A DNA stretch of 64,000 nucleotides from Cohaesibacter sp. (GCA_025800145.1 JAOXSH010000131.1:1-64000), one strand, 5' to 3'; shown: positions 32,639 through 43,628, numbered from the stretch's first letter. The notes: generated from the letters alone by a model not told the origin. Program-made: numbers and translations.

Positions 32639-32801
32639 TGTATGTCTCCCAACTGGATCAGCCAGCCAATCCAATCAGGGCTAAAGGGCCGATCCGTCAT
32701 CTATGTTTTTTATATGGATCGAGTTTGTTATCTGCCTGATTCTAGACCAAAGAGGGAAGTCTTTTTTAAAAAATTATAGAGCAATCAGTTAGGACGTAAA
32801 A

Positions 32802-32828
32802 AGGGCGCATTCAATGAACGCGCCCTGA
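32802..32828 (-). terminator. Hairpin terminator
   Basis: agggcgc-attcaatgaac-gcgccct downstream of fghA-like gene. Confidence 0.6.
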
Positions 32829-32860
32829 TAGAGTTTGGTGATAACCTATTTGAGTGTGAT

Positions 32861-33694
32861 CTAATCCAGCCGCGCCGCGTGCCATGCAACATGATCGGCC
32901 AAAAAGCTGGAAATAAAATAATAGGAATGATCATAACCACCCTGCATCCGCAGCGTCAGATCAACCCCTGCCTTACGACAAGCCGCCTCAAAAGCCCAAG
33001 GCTTGAGTTGCTCCTCCAAAAAGCCATCTGCCACACCTTGATCGATGAGAATATCTTTCTCCCATCCTTCCGCTTCAACCAAAGCACAGGCATCATAGGC
33101 CTTGTAAGCGCTCTCATCATCCCCAAGATAGCCACTGAAAGCCTTCTGCCCCCAAGGACAATCCATTGGATTAACAATTGGTGCAAAGGCGGAAACGGAC
33201 TGGAACAGATCCGGATTTTTCATCGCCAATGTCAAAGCGCCATGTCCGCCCATGGAATGGCCGCTCACACCAATGGCATCTTCATCAATTGGCAGGCTAT
33301 CAACCAGCAAATCAGGCAATTCCTCGGCAATATAATCTTCCATGCGGAAATGCTCTGCCCATGGTTTTTGCGTGGCATTTAAGTAAAAGCCAGCCCCTTG
33401 CCCCATATCATAGGCCTCGTCATTGGCAACAGACTCACCGCGCGGACTGGTATCTGGCGCAACAAAAATCATGCCATGCTGGGCCGCATGCTGCTGGGGG
33501 CAGCCCTTGGTCATGACATTTTCCCAACTACAGGTCAGCCCGGACAAATAAATCAGCGAGGAACAGGCATAGCCATCCAGCGCTTCACGCGGCAGAAACA
33601 CCGCAAAATCCATATCTGTCTTTGTCACTTTTGAGCGATGCCGATAAACCCGCTGCTCTCCACCAAATGATTTTACGCTGGAAATCAGTTCCAT
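32861..33694 (-). CDS. fghA: S-formylglutathione hydrolase (esterase D type)
   Basis: YLSGLTCSWENVMTKG, DTSPRGESVANDEAYDMGQGAGFYLNAT, SGHSMGGHGAL. Confidence 0.93.
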   Translation of the reverse strand: MELISSVKSFGGEQRVYRHRSKVTKTDMDFAVFLPREALDGYACSSLIYLSGLTCSWENVMTKGCPQQHAAQHGMIFVAPDTSPRGESVANDEAYDMGQGAGFYLNATQKPWAEHFRMEDYIAEELPDLLVDSLPIDEDAIGVSGHSMGGHGALTLAMKNPDLFQSVSAFAPIVNPMDCPWGQKAFSGYLGDDESAYKAYDACALVEAEGWEKDILIDQGVADGFLEEQLKPWAFEAACRKAGVDLTLRMQGGYDHSYYFISSFLADHVAWHAARLD

Positions 33695-33903
33695 TGCCCC
33701 TCCTCGAATCCAGCCCATCCTTGCAAAGGCAGATCCTGCAAATAATCCAACAAAATTCGGCCTCTTATTCCAATCACTGGCAAGCAGACCATACCAAAAA
33801 GGCGACGCCAATCCGGCACCGCCCTTTTCTCTATCAGAAGAATGATTGCCATTCCATGTCAGTTTTTGGCTTTTGCCTGTTTTGCTTTTCTTTTAATAGG
33901 CTT

Positions 33904-34120
33904 ATACCAACGGCATGAAAGATTGACCCATAGGATGCCTTGAAATGGTTTCATGGCAAGGTATCTTTCGACGGACAATGCCGGGGCATTTTCTTTTTTG
34001 ATGCGAACCTTTTGCATTGAATTGTCAAGACAATTCAATGAGGCGCGCCCTAGAAAAACAACGCAGCTCAGTGAGCCATTTTAAGGCATCCTATGGGTCA
34101 ATCTTTCGTGCCGTTGGTAT
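33904..34120. mobile_element. MITE-like non-coding element, 217 bp, 45-bp terminal inverted repeats
   Basis: left arm ataccaacggcatgaaagattgacccataggatgccttgaaatgg (33904-33948) matches reverse complement of 34076-34120 with 2 mismatches; central palindrome cattgaattgtc-aa-gacaattcaatg (34015-34040). Confidence 0.9.
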
Positions 34121-34931
34121 TACCCATAAATTTCAGACGTTTTGCAATGGCCGCATCACAGCGTCCTTTGGGCTTGCGCAGCACCATTTCGCGCTCAAAA
34201 GACACAAGATGCCCAATAGGCCCCCCAGAAAAAGCCGCTGTGCCGGGTTGAACAATTTGCAACACCGCATAATCGCCTCCAGCGTCCGTTAACATGGCAA
34301 AAGGCGCGCCATTGACCATAATCGCCATCTGACCGGTGCGCAGCATCCGCGTTTCAATGGCCTGCTTTTGCTTATTCATGGTCAATTCGCTCTCAGAGAC
34401 AACCAGCATGTCTTTGCCTTTCTCAGAGCCAACCACTTGCCAACGCCCCAAAAGATCCTTCATCTGCGTATCCACCGCCAGACAAGATCCGTCCGCATTG
34501 GGGATGGAAAGACGCCGCGCTGTGCCTTTTTCCAAAATGGCCCCATCCGCAGACAATTGATAGGCCATATGGCTCTCATCAATCAGGGCAACATCAACGC
34601 GGGCGCGAGAAAGACCATTCACCCCCACATTGCGCGCATAAAACTGGTAGCTGGAACCGGGAACAGAGCCTTGACGCATATAAAGCCAAATACGCGGCAT
34701 CTTGCCATCAAAAATCAGCCAATCGCTCATCACCAGAGGCCGCAGCTTTTTACCATCATCCAGTTCCCAAACGCCGGTAAAAAAGGGCGTATCTTCTGCC
34801 GCTTTCACCTCATTCACAAAAGCGCCATGGGTCAAAATCATGACAAAAGCAAAAAACCCGAACAGGGCTTTAAGAACAGACAAAGATAGACAAAAGAAAA
34901 AATGACGCACCGCACCTAAAAAAACCATCAC
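34098..34931 (-). CDS. hypothetical protein with N-terminal hydrophobic/signal segment
   Basis: open frame with plausible leader; C-terminus NTNGTKD and stop are encoded by the MITE end. Confidence 0.6.
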   Translation of the reverse strand: MMVFLGAVRHFFFCLSLSVLKALFGFFAFVMILTHGAFVNEVKAAEDTPFFTGVWELDDGKKLRPLVMSDWLIFDGKMPRIWLYMRQGSVPGSSYQFYARNVGVNGLSRARVDVALIDESHMAYQLSADGAILEKGTARRLSIPNADGSCLAVDTQMKDLLGRWQVVGSEKGKDMLVVSESELTMNKQKQAIETRMLRTGQMAIMVNGAPFAMLTDAGGDYAVLQIVQPGTAAFSGGPIGHLVSFEREMVLRKPKGRCDAAIAKRLKFMGNTNGTKD

Positions 34932-34962
34932 CAGCCCTCACTTTATTTTACAACACAAAATA

Positions 34963-34974
34963 ATACCAACGGCA
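34963..34974 (+). repeat. Solo ATACCAACGGCA motif
   Basis: taataccaacggcataaac upstream of the 34931 start. Confidence 0.8.
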
Positions 34975-35086
34975 TAAACAAAGTGTCCGACTCTTGGCCG
35001 CAAAGATCAATCCCCAAATACAAAAAAAGAGGGAAGCAAACTCCCCTCTCTTTCAAACATCATAACATGTTACAGCAATCGCCACA

Positions 35087-36196
35087 TCAAAAGGTAATGA
35101 CCGAACGAATAGACTTGCCTTCATGCATCAAATCAAAGGCTTTGTTGATGTCCTCCAATGGCATGACATGGGTGATCATCTGATCGATATCAATCTTGCC
35201 TTCCATATACCAATCAACAATCTTTGGTACGTCAGTGCGCCCACGTGCACCACCAAAAGCAGTACCGCGCCAGCTGCGGCCCGTCACCAACTGGAAGGGA
35301 CGGGTGGAAATTTCCTGACCAGCGCCAGCCACACCAATGATAATGCTCTCGCCCCAGCCTTTATGACAACATTCCAGCGCATCACGCATCACATGCACAT
35401 TACCGGTCGCATCAAAGGAATAATCGGCCCCACCGTCAGTCAGGCTGACCAGATAGGGCACCAAATCGCCCTCAACCTCTTTTGGATTGACAAAATGGGT
35501 CATGCCATAAGCTTCAGCCAAAGCGCGCTTGCTTGGATTGATATCAACCCCGACAATCTTGTTGGCACCGGCCAGACGCGCCCCCTGAATCACATTCAAA
35601 CCAATGCCACCCAGACCAAAGACAACAACATTGGAGCCGATCTCGACCCCTGCGGTATGAATGACCGCACCAATGCCGGTGGTCACGCCACAGCCAATAT
35701 AGCAAACCTTGTCAAAAGGCGCATCCTGACGGATTTTGGCCACCGCAATTTCCGGCAAAACCGTGAAATTGGAGAAAGTTGACGTGCCCATATAATGATG
35801 GATTTTCTCACCATTGATAGAAAAACGGCTAGTGCCGTCCGGCATCAGACCCTGACCTTGCGTCTCACGAATGGCCTGACACAAATTGGTTTTTGGATGC
35901 AGGCAATAATCGCATTCACGACATTCTGGCGTATAAAGCGGGATCACATGATCGCCTTCTTTCACCGATGTCACACCTTTGCCAACAGCCCGCACAATGC
36001 CCGCACCTTCATGGCCCAAAATGGCGGGGAACAAACCTTCCGGATCATCACCGGACAAGGTAAAGGCATCTGTATGGCAAACACCAGTTGCCATAATCTC
36101 AACCAGAACCTCACCATCACGTGGCCCATCCAGTTGCACGGTTTCAATCACCAATGGATCACCGGCCTTATAGGCAACAGCAGCCCTCACATCCAT
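35087..36196 (-). CDS. S-(hydroxymethyl)glutathione dehydrogenase / class III alcohol dehydrogenase
   Basis: ATGVCHTDAFTLSGDDPEGLFPAILGHEGAGIV, YTPECRECDYCLHPKTNLC, GLGGIGLNVIQGARLAGA. Confidence 0.95.
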   Translation of the reverse strand: MDVRAAVAYKAGDPLVIETVQLDGPRDGEVLVEIMATGVCHTDAFTLSGDDPEGLFPAILGHEGAGIVRAVGKGVTSVKEGDHVIPLYTPECRECDYCLHPKTNLCQAIRETQGQGLMPDGTSRFSINGEKIHHYMGTSTFSNFTVLPEIAVAKIRQDAPFDKVCYIGCGVTTGIGAVIHTAGVEIGSNVVVFGLGGIGLNVIQGARLAGANKIVGVDINPSKRALAEAYGMTHFVNPKEVEGDLVPYLVSLTDGGADYSFDATGNVHVMRDALECCHKGWGESIIIGVAGAGQEISTRPFQLVTGRSWRGTAFGGARGRTDVPKIVDWYMEGKIDIDQMITHVMPLEDINKAFDLMHEGKSIRSVITF

Positions 36197-36334
36197 GGAA
36201 CGTCTCCTCGATAAATATATACTTCCATTGCGGCCAACCTAGCGCAAGAAATCTTCAACACCAAAGAAAAAGAATGCTGCACATGCGAATGTACAAAGAA
36301 AAAAGGGCCCCGCTTTGGCACCCTCTTTTTTTAA

Positions 36335-36505
36335 GATGTAAACTCATAAATCTAGTGTATTTGGCGCTTAATACCAACGGCATAAATGGCCCGCTATCGC
36401 GCGAAAAAGTGTGAAGGACGGGCTGGTTGCCCATTCGAACACTCTTCTTTGCACCTTGCCGCCCACCAACCCAAGGGGATGACAAAGCGAGAACGCGGCC
36501 ATTTA
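36335..36505. repeat. Dispersed intergenic repeat, copy A (about 170 bp)
   Basis: closely matches 49891-50048; carries an extra ataccaacggcat at 36369-36381 relative to copy B. Confidence 0.85.
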
Positions 36506-38674
36506 AGCGCCCGCTTTCATTTCCAGACGTCGGCGATGCAAAATTGGCTCTGTATAACCCGATGGCTGCACAACGCCATCAAAGACCAGATTGCACGCCG
36601 CTTGAAAGGCAATGGATGCATCAAAATTCCCCGCCATGGGCCTATAGAGCGGATCTCCGGCATTTTGTTGATCCACCACAGCCGCCATGCGCTGCAACGT
36701 TTCCATAACCTGCTCTTTGCCAACAATACCATGAGCCAGCCAATTGGCCATATGTTGCGAGGAAATACGCAAAGTCGCCCGATCTTCCATCAAACCGATA
36801 TTATGGATATCTAGCACTTTGGAACAGCCAACCCCCTGATCCACCCAGCGCACCACATAGCCCAAAATGCCTTGCGCATTGTTATCCAACTCCCGCTGAA
36901 CCAGATCATCTGGCCAATTGCTCTCCCGCGCCACCGGAATAGTCAGCAAATCTTGCAGACTGGCAGGCGGGCGATTGGCAATCTCCTTTTGAACCGCAAA
37001 CACATCCACCTGATGATAATGTGTGGCATGTAAGGTGGCCGCTGTCGGGCTTGGCACCCATGCCGTATTGGCCCCGGATTGGGGATGACCGATTTTCTGC
37101 TCCAGCATGTCGGCCATCTTGTCCGGCATGGCCCACATGCCTTTGCCAATCTGCGCCTTGCCGGACAAACCGCAAGCCAGACCAATCTCGACATTGCGGG
37201 CCTCATAAGCAGCAATCCAGCGTGTTGCCTTCATGTCGCCTTTGGGAATCATAGCTCCGGCCTGCATCGCGCTATGCATTTCATCGCCTGTGCGATCCAA
37301 AAAGCCGGTATTGATGAACACCACCCGGTTTTTTGCCGCATGAATGCAATTTTTCAGATTAACCGACGTGCGGCGCTCTTCATCCATAATACCCATTTTC
37401 AGCACATTAGGCGCAAGACCCAACATGGTCTCAACCCGGGCAAACACTTTCGACGCAAAGGCCACCTCGCTTGAGCCATGCATTTTGGGCTTCACAATAT
37501 AGACAGATCCCGCCCGGCTGTTGGCATTCACCCCCTCTTTGGTCAAATCATGCATGGCGGCAAGCGCGGTAAAGACCGCATCCATAATGCCTTCAGGAAT
37601 TTCCGAACCATCAGAGAGCAAAATGGTTGGATTGGTCATCAAATGCCCGACATTGCGCACCAACATCAAAGACCGCCCCGGCAAGGTAACAGAGCCACCA
37701 TCTGCCCCGGCATAAAGCCGATCTTTGCTCAAAACCCGCTCAATTAGCCCATCACCTTTGGAAACCTGCTCAGACAAATCCCCTTTCATCAAGCCAAGCC
37801 AGTTGGAATAGGCAAGAATTTTGTCCTGCGCATCAACCGCAGCCACCGAATCCTCACAATCCATAATGGTGGAAAGAGCCGATTCCAAAACAATATCAGC
37901 AAGGCGCGCCTGATCATCCTTACCAACCGGATGGGCTTCATCCAGCACCAATTCAATATGCAAGCCATTGTGACGTAGCAAAATCTTGTCCGGTTTCATT
38001 TCATTGCCGCAAAATCCGACAAAAGCCTCTCTTTCTTGCAAAAAGGTACACGTCTCACCCAGATAAATTTCCAACATTCCATCGCGCACACAATACTCCG
38101 TCGCATCATGATGCGAGCCATCGCTCAAAGGCACGGCTTGATCCAGAAAATCCCGGCCCCAACCAACCACTTTGGCACCACGCACCGGATTGTAAGCCCC
38201 AAGACGCTCCGCTCCGTCCTCTTCGCTTAAAACATCCGTTCCATAGAGCGCATCATAAAGCGAGCCCCAGCGGGCATTGGCAGCATTCAGCGCATAGCGC
38301 GCATTCATCACCGGCACCACAAGCTGTGCTCCGGCAACAGAGGCAATTTCTGCATCAACCTTGTCTGTCGTGATGCCAAAATCCTCAACCTCAGGCTCCA
38401 GATAGCCAATATCCCGCAAGAAGTCCTGATAGGCCCCCATATCTGCAATTGGGCCGGGATTGGCCCGATGCCAGTCATCCAACTGACTTTGCAACGCATC
38501 ACGCCGGGCCAAAAGCGCCCGGTTTTCCTCGACCAGATCATGAGCCAAAGCATCCAGACCAAGCCAGAGCTGATCCGCCTGCAAAGACAAACCATCCAGC
38601 AAGCGATCCTCAACAAATTGCTTGAAAGCCCCATCGACTTTCAAACGCCCAACCTGACTATATGCGCCCATCAT
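36503..38674 (-). CDS. glcB: malate synthase G
   Basis: [73 protein letters not shown]. Confidence 0.95.
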   Translation of the reverse strand: MMGAYSQVGRLKVDGAFKQFVEDRLLDGLSLQADQLWLGLDALAHDLVEENRALLARRDALQSQLDDWHRANPGPIADMGAYQDFLRDIGYLEPEVEDFGITTDKVDAEIASVAGAQLVVPVMNARYALNAANARWGSLYDALYGTDVLSEEDGAERLGAYNPVRGAKVVGWGRDFLDQAVPLSDGSHHDATEYCVRDGMLEIYLGETCTFLQEREAFVGFCGNEMKPDKILLRHNGLHIELVLDEAHPVGKDDQARLADIVLESALSTIMDCEDSVAAVDAQDKILAYSNWLGLMKGDLSEQVSKGDGLIERVLSKDRLYAGADGGSVTLPGRSLMLVRNVGHLMTNPTILLSDGSEIPEGIMDAVFTALAAMHDLTKEGVNANSRAGSVYIVKPKMHGSSEVAFASKVFARVETMLGLAPNVLKMGIMDEERRTSVNLKNCIHAAKNRVVFINTGFLDRTGDEMHSAMQAGAMIPKGDMKATRWIAAYEARNVEIGLACGLSGKAQIGKGMWAMPDKMADMLEQKIGHPQSGANTAWVPSPTAATLHATHYHQVDVFAVQKEIANRPPASLQDLLTIPVARESNWPDDLVQRELDNNAQGILGYVVRWVDQGVGCSKVLDIHNIGLMEDRATLRISSQHMANWLAHGIVGKEQVMETLQRMAAVVDQQNAGDPLYRPMAGNFDASIAFQAACNLVFDGVVQPSGYTEPILHRRRLEMKAGA

Positions 38675-38895
38675 TCTTTCTTTCACTTGATCGAAACATT
38701 CAAACCTATCCAACCCTACCCAATTGCAGGACAAAGATCTTTATTCAGAATGTAAAGACTGTTTTCTCAAATCAAGCGAAATCACGATCATTCTTTTTTG
38801 ATTTGAGATAAGGAAATCACCACAAACAAGGCCTATAGCCAGAGGACAAGCAACCCCCTATGCTGCCTTTAAAAGCCAATGAAAGCAGGGCCATC

Positions 38896-39684
38896 ATGCG
38901 ACTGTCACAGATATTATGCGCGCTCTGCGCCTTAGTAATGATAAGCGGCACTGAGACAAAGACAGCCAAAGCCGCAGAGATCACACTATTTGCAGCGGCC
39001 AGTCTTGCACATGTCCTAAGCGAAGCCACACAAAAATTTGAGCAGAAAACCGGCATCAGAGTGCGGGCCTCTTATGCCGCCTCCTCTGCCCTTGCCCGCC
39101 AGATAGAAGCAGGTGCCCCTGCCGATCTCTTCTTTTCTGCCAATATCAAATGGATGGAGCATTTGCAAAACAGCGCTCTTATCTCAAAGCAATTTCAGGA
39201 TCGCTCTTTATCCAATCAACTGGTTCTTGTTGCACCCAAACATCTAAAGCATGTCCCCCTTGCCTCCCTCTCTGCACCCGCTCTCAAAGCGCTTTTGGGC
39301 AAGCATGGCAGGCTGGCAATGGGAGATCCCGATCATGTCCCCCTTGGGATCTATGGCAAAAAAGCCCTGCAAAATCTAAATCTTTGGCAATCTGTCCAGC
39401 ACCGCATTGCCCGCACAGACAATGCCCGTGCGTCCCTTGCCTTAATTGAGCAGGGCGAAACCCCTCTCGGCCTGCTCTATCACACTGACGCAATGCTCTC
39501 AAACAAGATCGATCATCTCTATGCCTTCCCAAAAAAGGAAAACCCAATCCAATATGCCCTAGCCCTGACGCAAAATGCAGGCAAAGACAGCAAAGACGAA
39601 GCCAAAATTTTCTTTGATTTTTTGCGCTCTGACCAGATCAAGGCTCTTTTCACTCGCAACGGTTTCCTCTATCTCCAAAGATAG
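38896..39684 (+). CDS. modA: molybdate ABC transporter substrate-binding protein
   Basis: LFAAASLAHVLSEATQKFEQ, ASYAASSALARQIEAGAPADLFFSAN; followed by modB and modC. Confidence 0.93.
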   Translation: MRLSQILCALCALVMISGTETKTAKAAEITLFAAASLAHVLSEATQKFEQKTGIRVRASYAASSALARQIEAGAPADLFFSANIKWMEHLQNSALISKQFQDRSLSNQLVLVAPKHLKHVPLASLSAPALKALLGKHGRLAMGDPDHVPLGIYGKKALQNLNLWQSVQHRIARTDNARASLALIEQGETPLGLLYHTDAMLSNKIDHLYAFPKKENPIQYALALTQNAGKDSKDEAKIFFDFLRSDQIKALFTRNGFLYLQR

Positions 39685-39733
39685 CAAACCAAAAGAGCCA
39701 ACAGGATGATGGTCCCAGACAGGATAACAAGCA

Positions 39734-40429
39734 ATGACAGACTGGATCACCCCGGCGGAATGGGAAGCCCTTTTGTTAAGCTTCAAAATTTCCACCATCG
39801 CAGTGGGATCAGCTCTGCCCTTTGCTATCCTAACCGCCAGTCTGCTGTCTCGCCCCCCGTTCCCCGGCAAAGCCCTGCTCGATGGGATTGTGCATCTACC
39901 GCTCATCCTGCCACCCGTTGTCATGGGCTATCTCTTGCTCATCACCTTTGGCACCCGCGCCCCATTGGGCGCATGGTTGCAAAGCACCTTTGATCTGCGT
40001 TTCGTCTTTAGCTGGACGGGCGCAGCTTTGGCGGCAGCCATCATCACCTTTCCCTTTCAGGTGCGTGCTATCAGACTGGCAATAGAAAGCATGGATCCGG
40101 GCCTGATTGAAGCAGCCAAAACATTGGGGGCAGGCCCCATTGATCGCTTTATAAGCATCACCTTGCCTTTGGCCCTTCCCGGCATTCTTGCAGGGGCCAT
40201 CACAGCGTTCGCCGCCAGCCTTGGCGAATTTGGAGCCATCATCACCTTTGTTTCCAACATTCCCGGCGAAACCAGAACCCTGCCCTTGGCCATTTATTCA
40301 GCGCTGCAAACTCCGGGGGGCGAAGAGGCCGCTGCCCGCCTTGTCATATTGGCCATTGCTCTGGCTTTCCTTGGGCTGATCCTGTCAGAATTTGCCGCCC
40401 GCCATGCCAAAAAAAGGATGGGCCAATGA
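39734..40429 (+). CDS. modB: molybdate ABC transporter permease
   Basis: LPLILPPVVMGYLLL, SLGEFGAIITFVSNIPGETRTLPLAIY. Confidence 0.95.
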   Translation: MTDWITPAEWEALLLSFKISTIAVGSALPFAILTASLLSRPPFPGKALLDGIVHLPLILPPVVMGYLLLITFGTRAPLGAWLQSTFDLRFVFSWTGAALAAAIITFPFQVRAIRLAIESMDPGLIEAAKTLGAGPIDRFISITLPLALPGILAGAITAFAASLGEFGAIITFVSNIPGETRTLPLAIYSALQTPGGEEAAARLVILAIALAFLGLILSEFAARHAKKRMGQ

Positions 40430-41529
40430 CACTTTGCGTCAAACTCTCCCATCACATACAAAACTTCCATCTGGATCTCGCCTTTGAGCTGCCAGCAAAA
40501 GGCCTGACAGCCCTCTTTGGCCCCTCTGGCTCTGGCAAATCCTTAACCACCAATGCCATTGCAGGATTGATCACCCCACAGGTAGGCGAGATTAGCCTCA
40601 ATGGCCATAGACTTTTCTCCTCAAGTCAAAGGATCAATTGCCCAAGCCATAAGCGCAACATTGGCTATATGTTTCAGGATTCGCGACTTTTCCCCCATCT
40701 TACCATCAAAAAAAATCTACTTTTTGGGGCCAAACGCTGCAAACAATCTCCAACACATGACGAAATCCAGCAAATCATTGCCATGCTCGATATCGGGCAT
40801 TTGTTAAAACGCCATCCGGCTCATCTCTCAGGCGGAGAAAAACAACGCGTGGCTCTGGGAAGGGCGCTCTTGTCCAAACCCTCACTTTTGCTGCTGGACG
40901 AGCCTATGGCTGCCTTGGATCAGGCCCGCAAACAGGAAATTTTGCCCCATCTGGAACGTCTGCGCGATGAAAGTGACATTCCCATCCTCTATATCAGTCA
41001 CTCTATTTCAGAAGTGGCCCGCCTCGCCGATCAAATGCTGCTGATCCATCAAGGCACATTAAACGCACAAGGCCCGGTCCATGATGTCATGAACCGTCTG
41101 GATCTTTTTCCGCTGACCGGGCGTTTTGAGGCAGGCACCGCCTTCAAAGCCACCATTCTCAGCCATGATCAAGACCATAGCATGAGCTGTGTGCAATTTG
41201 AGGGGGGCACTCTATGGACCAGCAAACTCCCCGGAGAGGTGGGTGATCTGGTGCGCCTGCGCATCCGAGCCCGCGATGTTTTACTGGCAACAGAGAAGCC
41301 CGCAGCCATCAGCGCCAACAATATCATCCCGGCCATCATTCATGATTATCGCCAGGATCCCAATCATATCATGGAAGTGCAATTGCAGGCACAAGGCATT
41401 AAGCTCTTGGCCCGCATCACCAAAAAATCATGGCATCGGCTAGGCTTGCAAAAAGGCAGCACCCTGTTTGCCATCATCAAATCCATCAGTCTGGACAGAC
41501 GATTGGGACAAGACACAACCAGCACATAA
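40426..41529 (+). CDS. modC: molybdate ABC transporter ATP-binding protein
   Basis: FGPSGSGKSLTTNAIAGL, LSGGEKQRVALGRALLSKPSLLLLDEPMAALD, C-terminal TOBE-like region. Confidence 0.95.
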   Translation: MTLCVKLSHHIQNFHLDLAFELPAKGLTALFGPSGSGKSLTTNAIAGLITPQVGEISLNGHRLFSSSQRINCPSHKRNIGYMFQDSRLFPHLTIKKNLLFGAKRCKQSPTHDEIQQIIAMLDIGHLLKRHPAHLSGGEKQRVALGRALLSKPSLLLLDEPMAALDQARKQEILPHLERLRDESDIPILYISHSISEVARLADQMLLIHQGTLNAQGPVHDVMNRLDLFPLTGRFEAGTAFKATILSHDQDHSMSCVQFEGGTLWTSKLPGEVGDLVRLRIRARDVLLATEKPAAISANNIIPAIIHDYRQDPNHIMEVQLQAQGIKLLARITKKSWHRLGLQKGSTLFAIIKSISLDRRLGQDTTST

Positions 41530-41540
41530 TACCAACGGCA
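41529..41540 (+). repeat. Solo ATACCAACGGCA motif touching the modC stop codon
   Basis: agcacataataccaacggcataaacc. Confidence 0.8.
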
Positions 41541-41547
41541 TAAACCT

Positions 41548-42672
41548 CTATCGCTCAGGCGTCGGCATCCAATCCGGCTTGGCGATATCCTGATCAGCAA
41601 AATCTGGCAACCGGCGGGCCAAATCCTCAACCGAGCTGATATTCATGTTATTCAGAAGCTTTTGCGTAATCAGCCGCGGCTTGACCACAATCTCGCGTCC
41701 AGGATCCTCCCCTGCCATCACCATGGCAACAGCCCGCACAGAAATCTCGCCAAGCAAATAGGGATTATTGGCCGCCGTCGCCACCCATGGCGAGCCCGGC
41801 TCGCGCATCACCTTGATATCCTGATCAGTAATATCCGTCGAATAAATCTTGATCTTGTCCGATAGACCCGCCTCATCCACGGCTAGCTTTACCCCTTGCG
41901 CAAAATCATCATAGATCGCAAAAATCACCTCAATATCGGGATAAGCGGTTAGCACAGCACGGGCCTGATTGGCCGTATAACGAACAACAGGAATATCAAG
42001 CGTGCCAAATGTCGCCAATTCCTGCACGCCCGGATTGTTGTGTTTAAAAGCCTGCCAAGCCGCATCGCGCCGCGTAAATGGCTCAACACCCGGAAAATGG
42101 ACATAAGCAGCTTTAAAAGCCGAGCCTTTATCCTTGGTCATTTGCTCGGTTAACAAGGCCACCAGATCCACATCTGATTGTTTAATATGCGGCACTGCCT
42201 CATTCTTGAAAGCCACATCAAAGCTGACCACAGCAATGCCAGCATCAATGGCTTTTTGAACAACATCTTCCAAAACATGAGCCGGCCCATGCTGGACAAT
42301 GATACCTTCAACCCCCATGGCAATGGCCCGTTCAAACATTTCAACCTGAATTTTAGGATCGCGACGGGCATCCATCTCAATAAATTGAGCACCCAATGCC
42401 TCCACTTGCCGCCAAACACCTTCTTTATAGGCTTCGAACACCTCCCCTTTGGAGACAAAACGGATCAAAGCAATGCGAGGCACCATCTGCGCAGTCGCAT
42501 CATGTTGCAGATTACTTTGCAGATTACTTTTCTGGGCAAAAACAACAGAAGGAAACAAAAGAGCGGCGCTGGCAATGATCAAAGCAAAAAACAAACAACA
42601 AACCCAAAACCGTCGCATACTTATCGCGATATAAAAATCCAGCCAAGGATCAAACACTTTTTCTGATTTCAT
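41548..42672 (-). CDS. periplasmic sugar-binding-like protein (orphan)
   Basis: leader ALIIASAALLFPSVVFA; ERAIAMGVEGIIVQHGPAHVLEDVVQKAIDAGIAVVSFDVAF. Confidence 0.75.
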   Translation of the reverse strand: MKSEKVFDPWLDFYIAISMRRFWVCCLFFALIIASAALLFPSVVFAQKSNLQSNLQHDATAQMVPRIALIRFVSKGEVFEAYKEGVWRQVEALGAQFIEMDARRDPKIQVEMFERAIAMGVEGIIVQHGPAHVLEDVVQKAIDAGIAVVSFDVAFKNEAVPHIKQSDVDLVALLTEQMTKDKGSAFKAAYVHFPGVEPFTRRDAAWQAFKHNNPGVQELATFGTLDIPVVRYTANQARAVLTAYPDIEVIFAIYDDFAQGVKLAVDEAGLSDKIKIYSTDITDQDIKVMREPGSPWVATAANNPYLLGEISVRAVAMVMAGEDPGREIVVKPRLITQKLLNNMNISSVEDLARRLPDFADQDIAKPDWMPTPER

Positions 42673-42779
42673 CCTGCGCCCCCAATAGAAACAAGACCAG
42701 CCAACATCCCCTTTTATATTAGCGGCTATCTTTTATGAGATATTTAACAAAATCAAAATGTAAGAAATATCAAAACAAA

Positions 42780-42803
42780 AAGAGGGGCACCGCCCCTCTT
42801 TTC
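42780..42803. terminator. Hairpin terminator
   Basis: aaagaggggcaccgcccctctttt. Confidence 0.75.
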
Positions 42804-42828
42804 ATCATCACCCAATCAAAAGCAACGG

Positions 42829-43320
42829 CTATTTCGACGGCAAGACAACTTCATCAATCACATGAATCACACCATTGCTGGCCATAATGTCGGCCTTGAT
42901 CACGCTGGCATTGTCGACAGAAACCGCACCATGGCTTTTCTTGATCGACAAAGTACGGTCCTGATGCGATTTCAGGGTTTTTACAGCAATTTTGCGTCCG
43001 GGCAGCATATCGGACGTTAACTTGCGCGGCACCACATGATAGCTGAGAATCGCCACCAATTGATCTTTATTCTCAGGTTTTAAAAGGCTTTCAACAGTCC
43101 CGGCAGGCAATTTTGAAAACGCCTCATCTGTAGGGGCAAAAACGGTCAAATTCTCGCCACTCGCCAAAGCGTCAGCCAGACCCGCCGCTTTAGCGGCGGT
43201 TAGCAATGTTTTAAAAGACCCGGCCTCAGAGGCAATTTCGACAATATTTTTGGCAGAAGCAGGCAAAGCAGTAACAGCCAAACCAAAAGCCAAGGCGGCG
43301 CTCATCATAAAAGTTTTCAT
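42829..43320 (-). CDS. fasciclin domain-containing secreted protein
   Basis: LTVFAPTDEAFSKLPAGTVESLLKPENKDQLVAILSYHVV; DIMASNGVIHVIDEVVLP. Confidence 0.93.
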   Translation of the reverse strand: MKTFMMSAALAFGLAVTALPASAKNIVEIASEAGSFKTLLTAAKAAGLADALASGENLTVFAPTDEAFSKLPAGTVESLLKPENKDQLVAILSYHVVPRKLTSDMLPGRKIAVKTLKSHQDRTLSIKKSHGAVSVDNASVIKADIMASNGVIHVIDEVVLPSK

Positions 43321-43569
43321 CTCTCTCTCCAGCTCTCTTGACCATAAAAAGGTCAGTGCGTCAGTGATTACAAAAGCTGATACGAGACAAGAAAAATCTA
43401 GATTTAAATATATTAACTATTTGATATCACAATATTTTGCATGATCCAGCAAGCTTTAAAGGACGTAAATAAAGAGAGATATAGACTCATCCTCCATGCA
43501 ACAAGAAAAGCCTTCTTTCATGAAAAAGAAGGCTTCTCATGATACATTTTGTAGAAAAAACGCTGCCCA

Positions 43570-43581
43570 ATACCAACGGCA
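43570..43581 (+). repeat. Solo ATACCAACGGCA motif
   Basis: caataccaacggcataaatg next to a perfect hairpin. Confidence 0.8.
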
Positions 43582-43586
43582 TAAAT

Positions 43587-43627
43587 GCCCGATTTAAAAG
43601 TCTCTGTCTGAGACTTTTAAATCGGGC
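43587..43627. terminator. Perfect 18-bp stem hairpin downstream of chrR
   Basis: gcccgatttaaaagtctc-tgtct-gagacttttaaatcgggc. Confidence 0.65.
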
Positions 43628-43628
43628 T

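Noticed and set aside
36255-36485. Minus ORF containing SSPWVGGRQGAKKSV, with a similar one at 49978-50202
   Set aside because: Similarity is due to the shared non-coding repeat copies A and B; no evidence that either is translated
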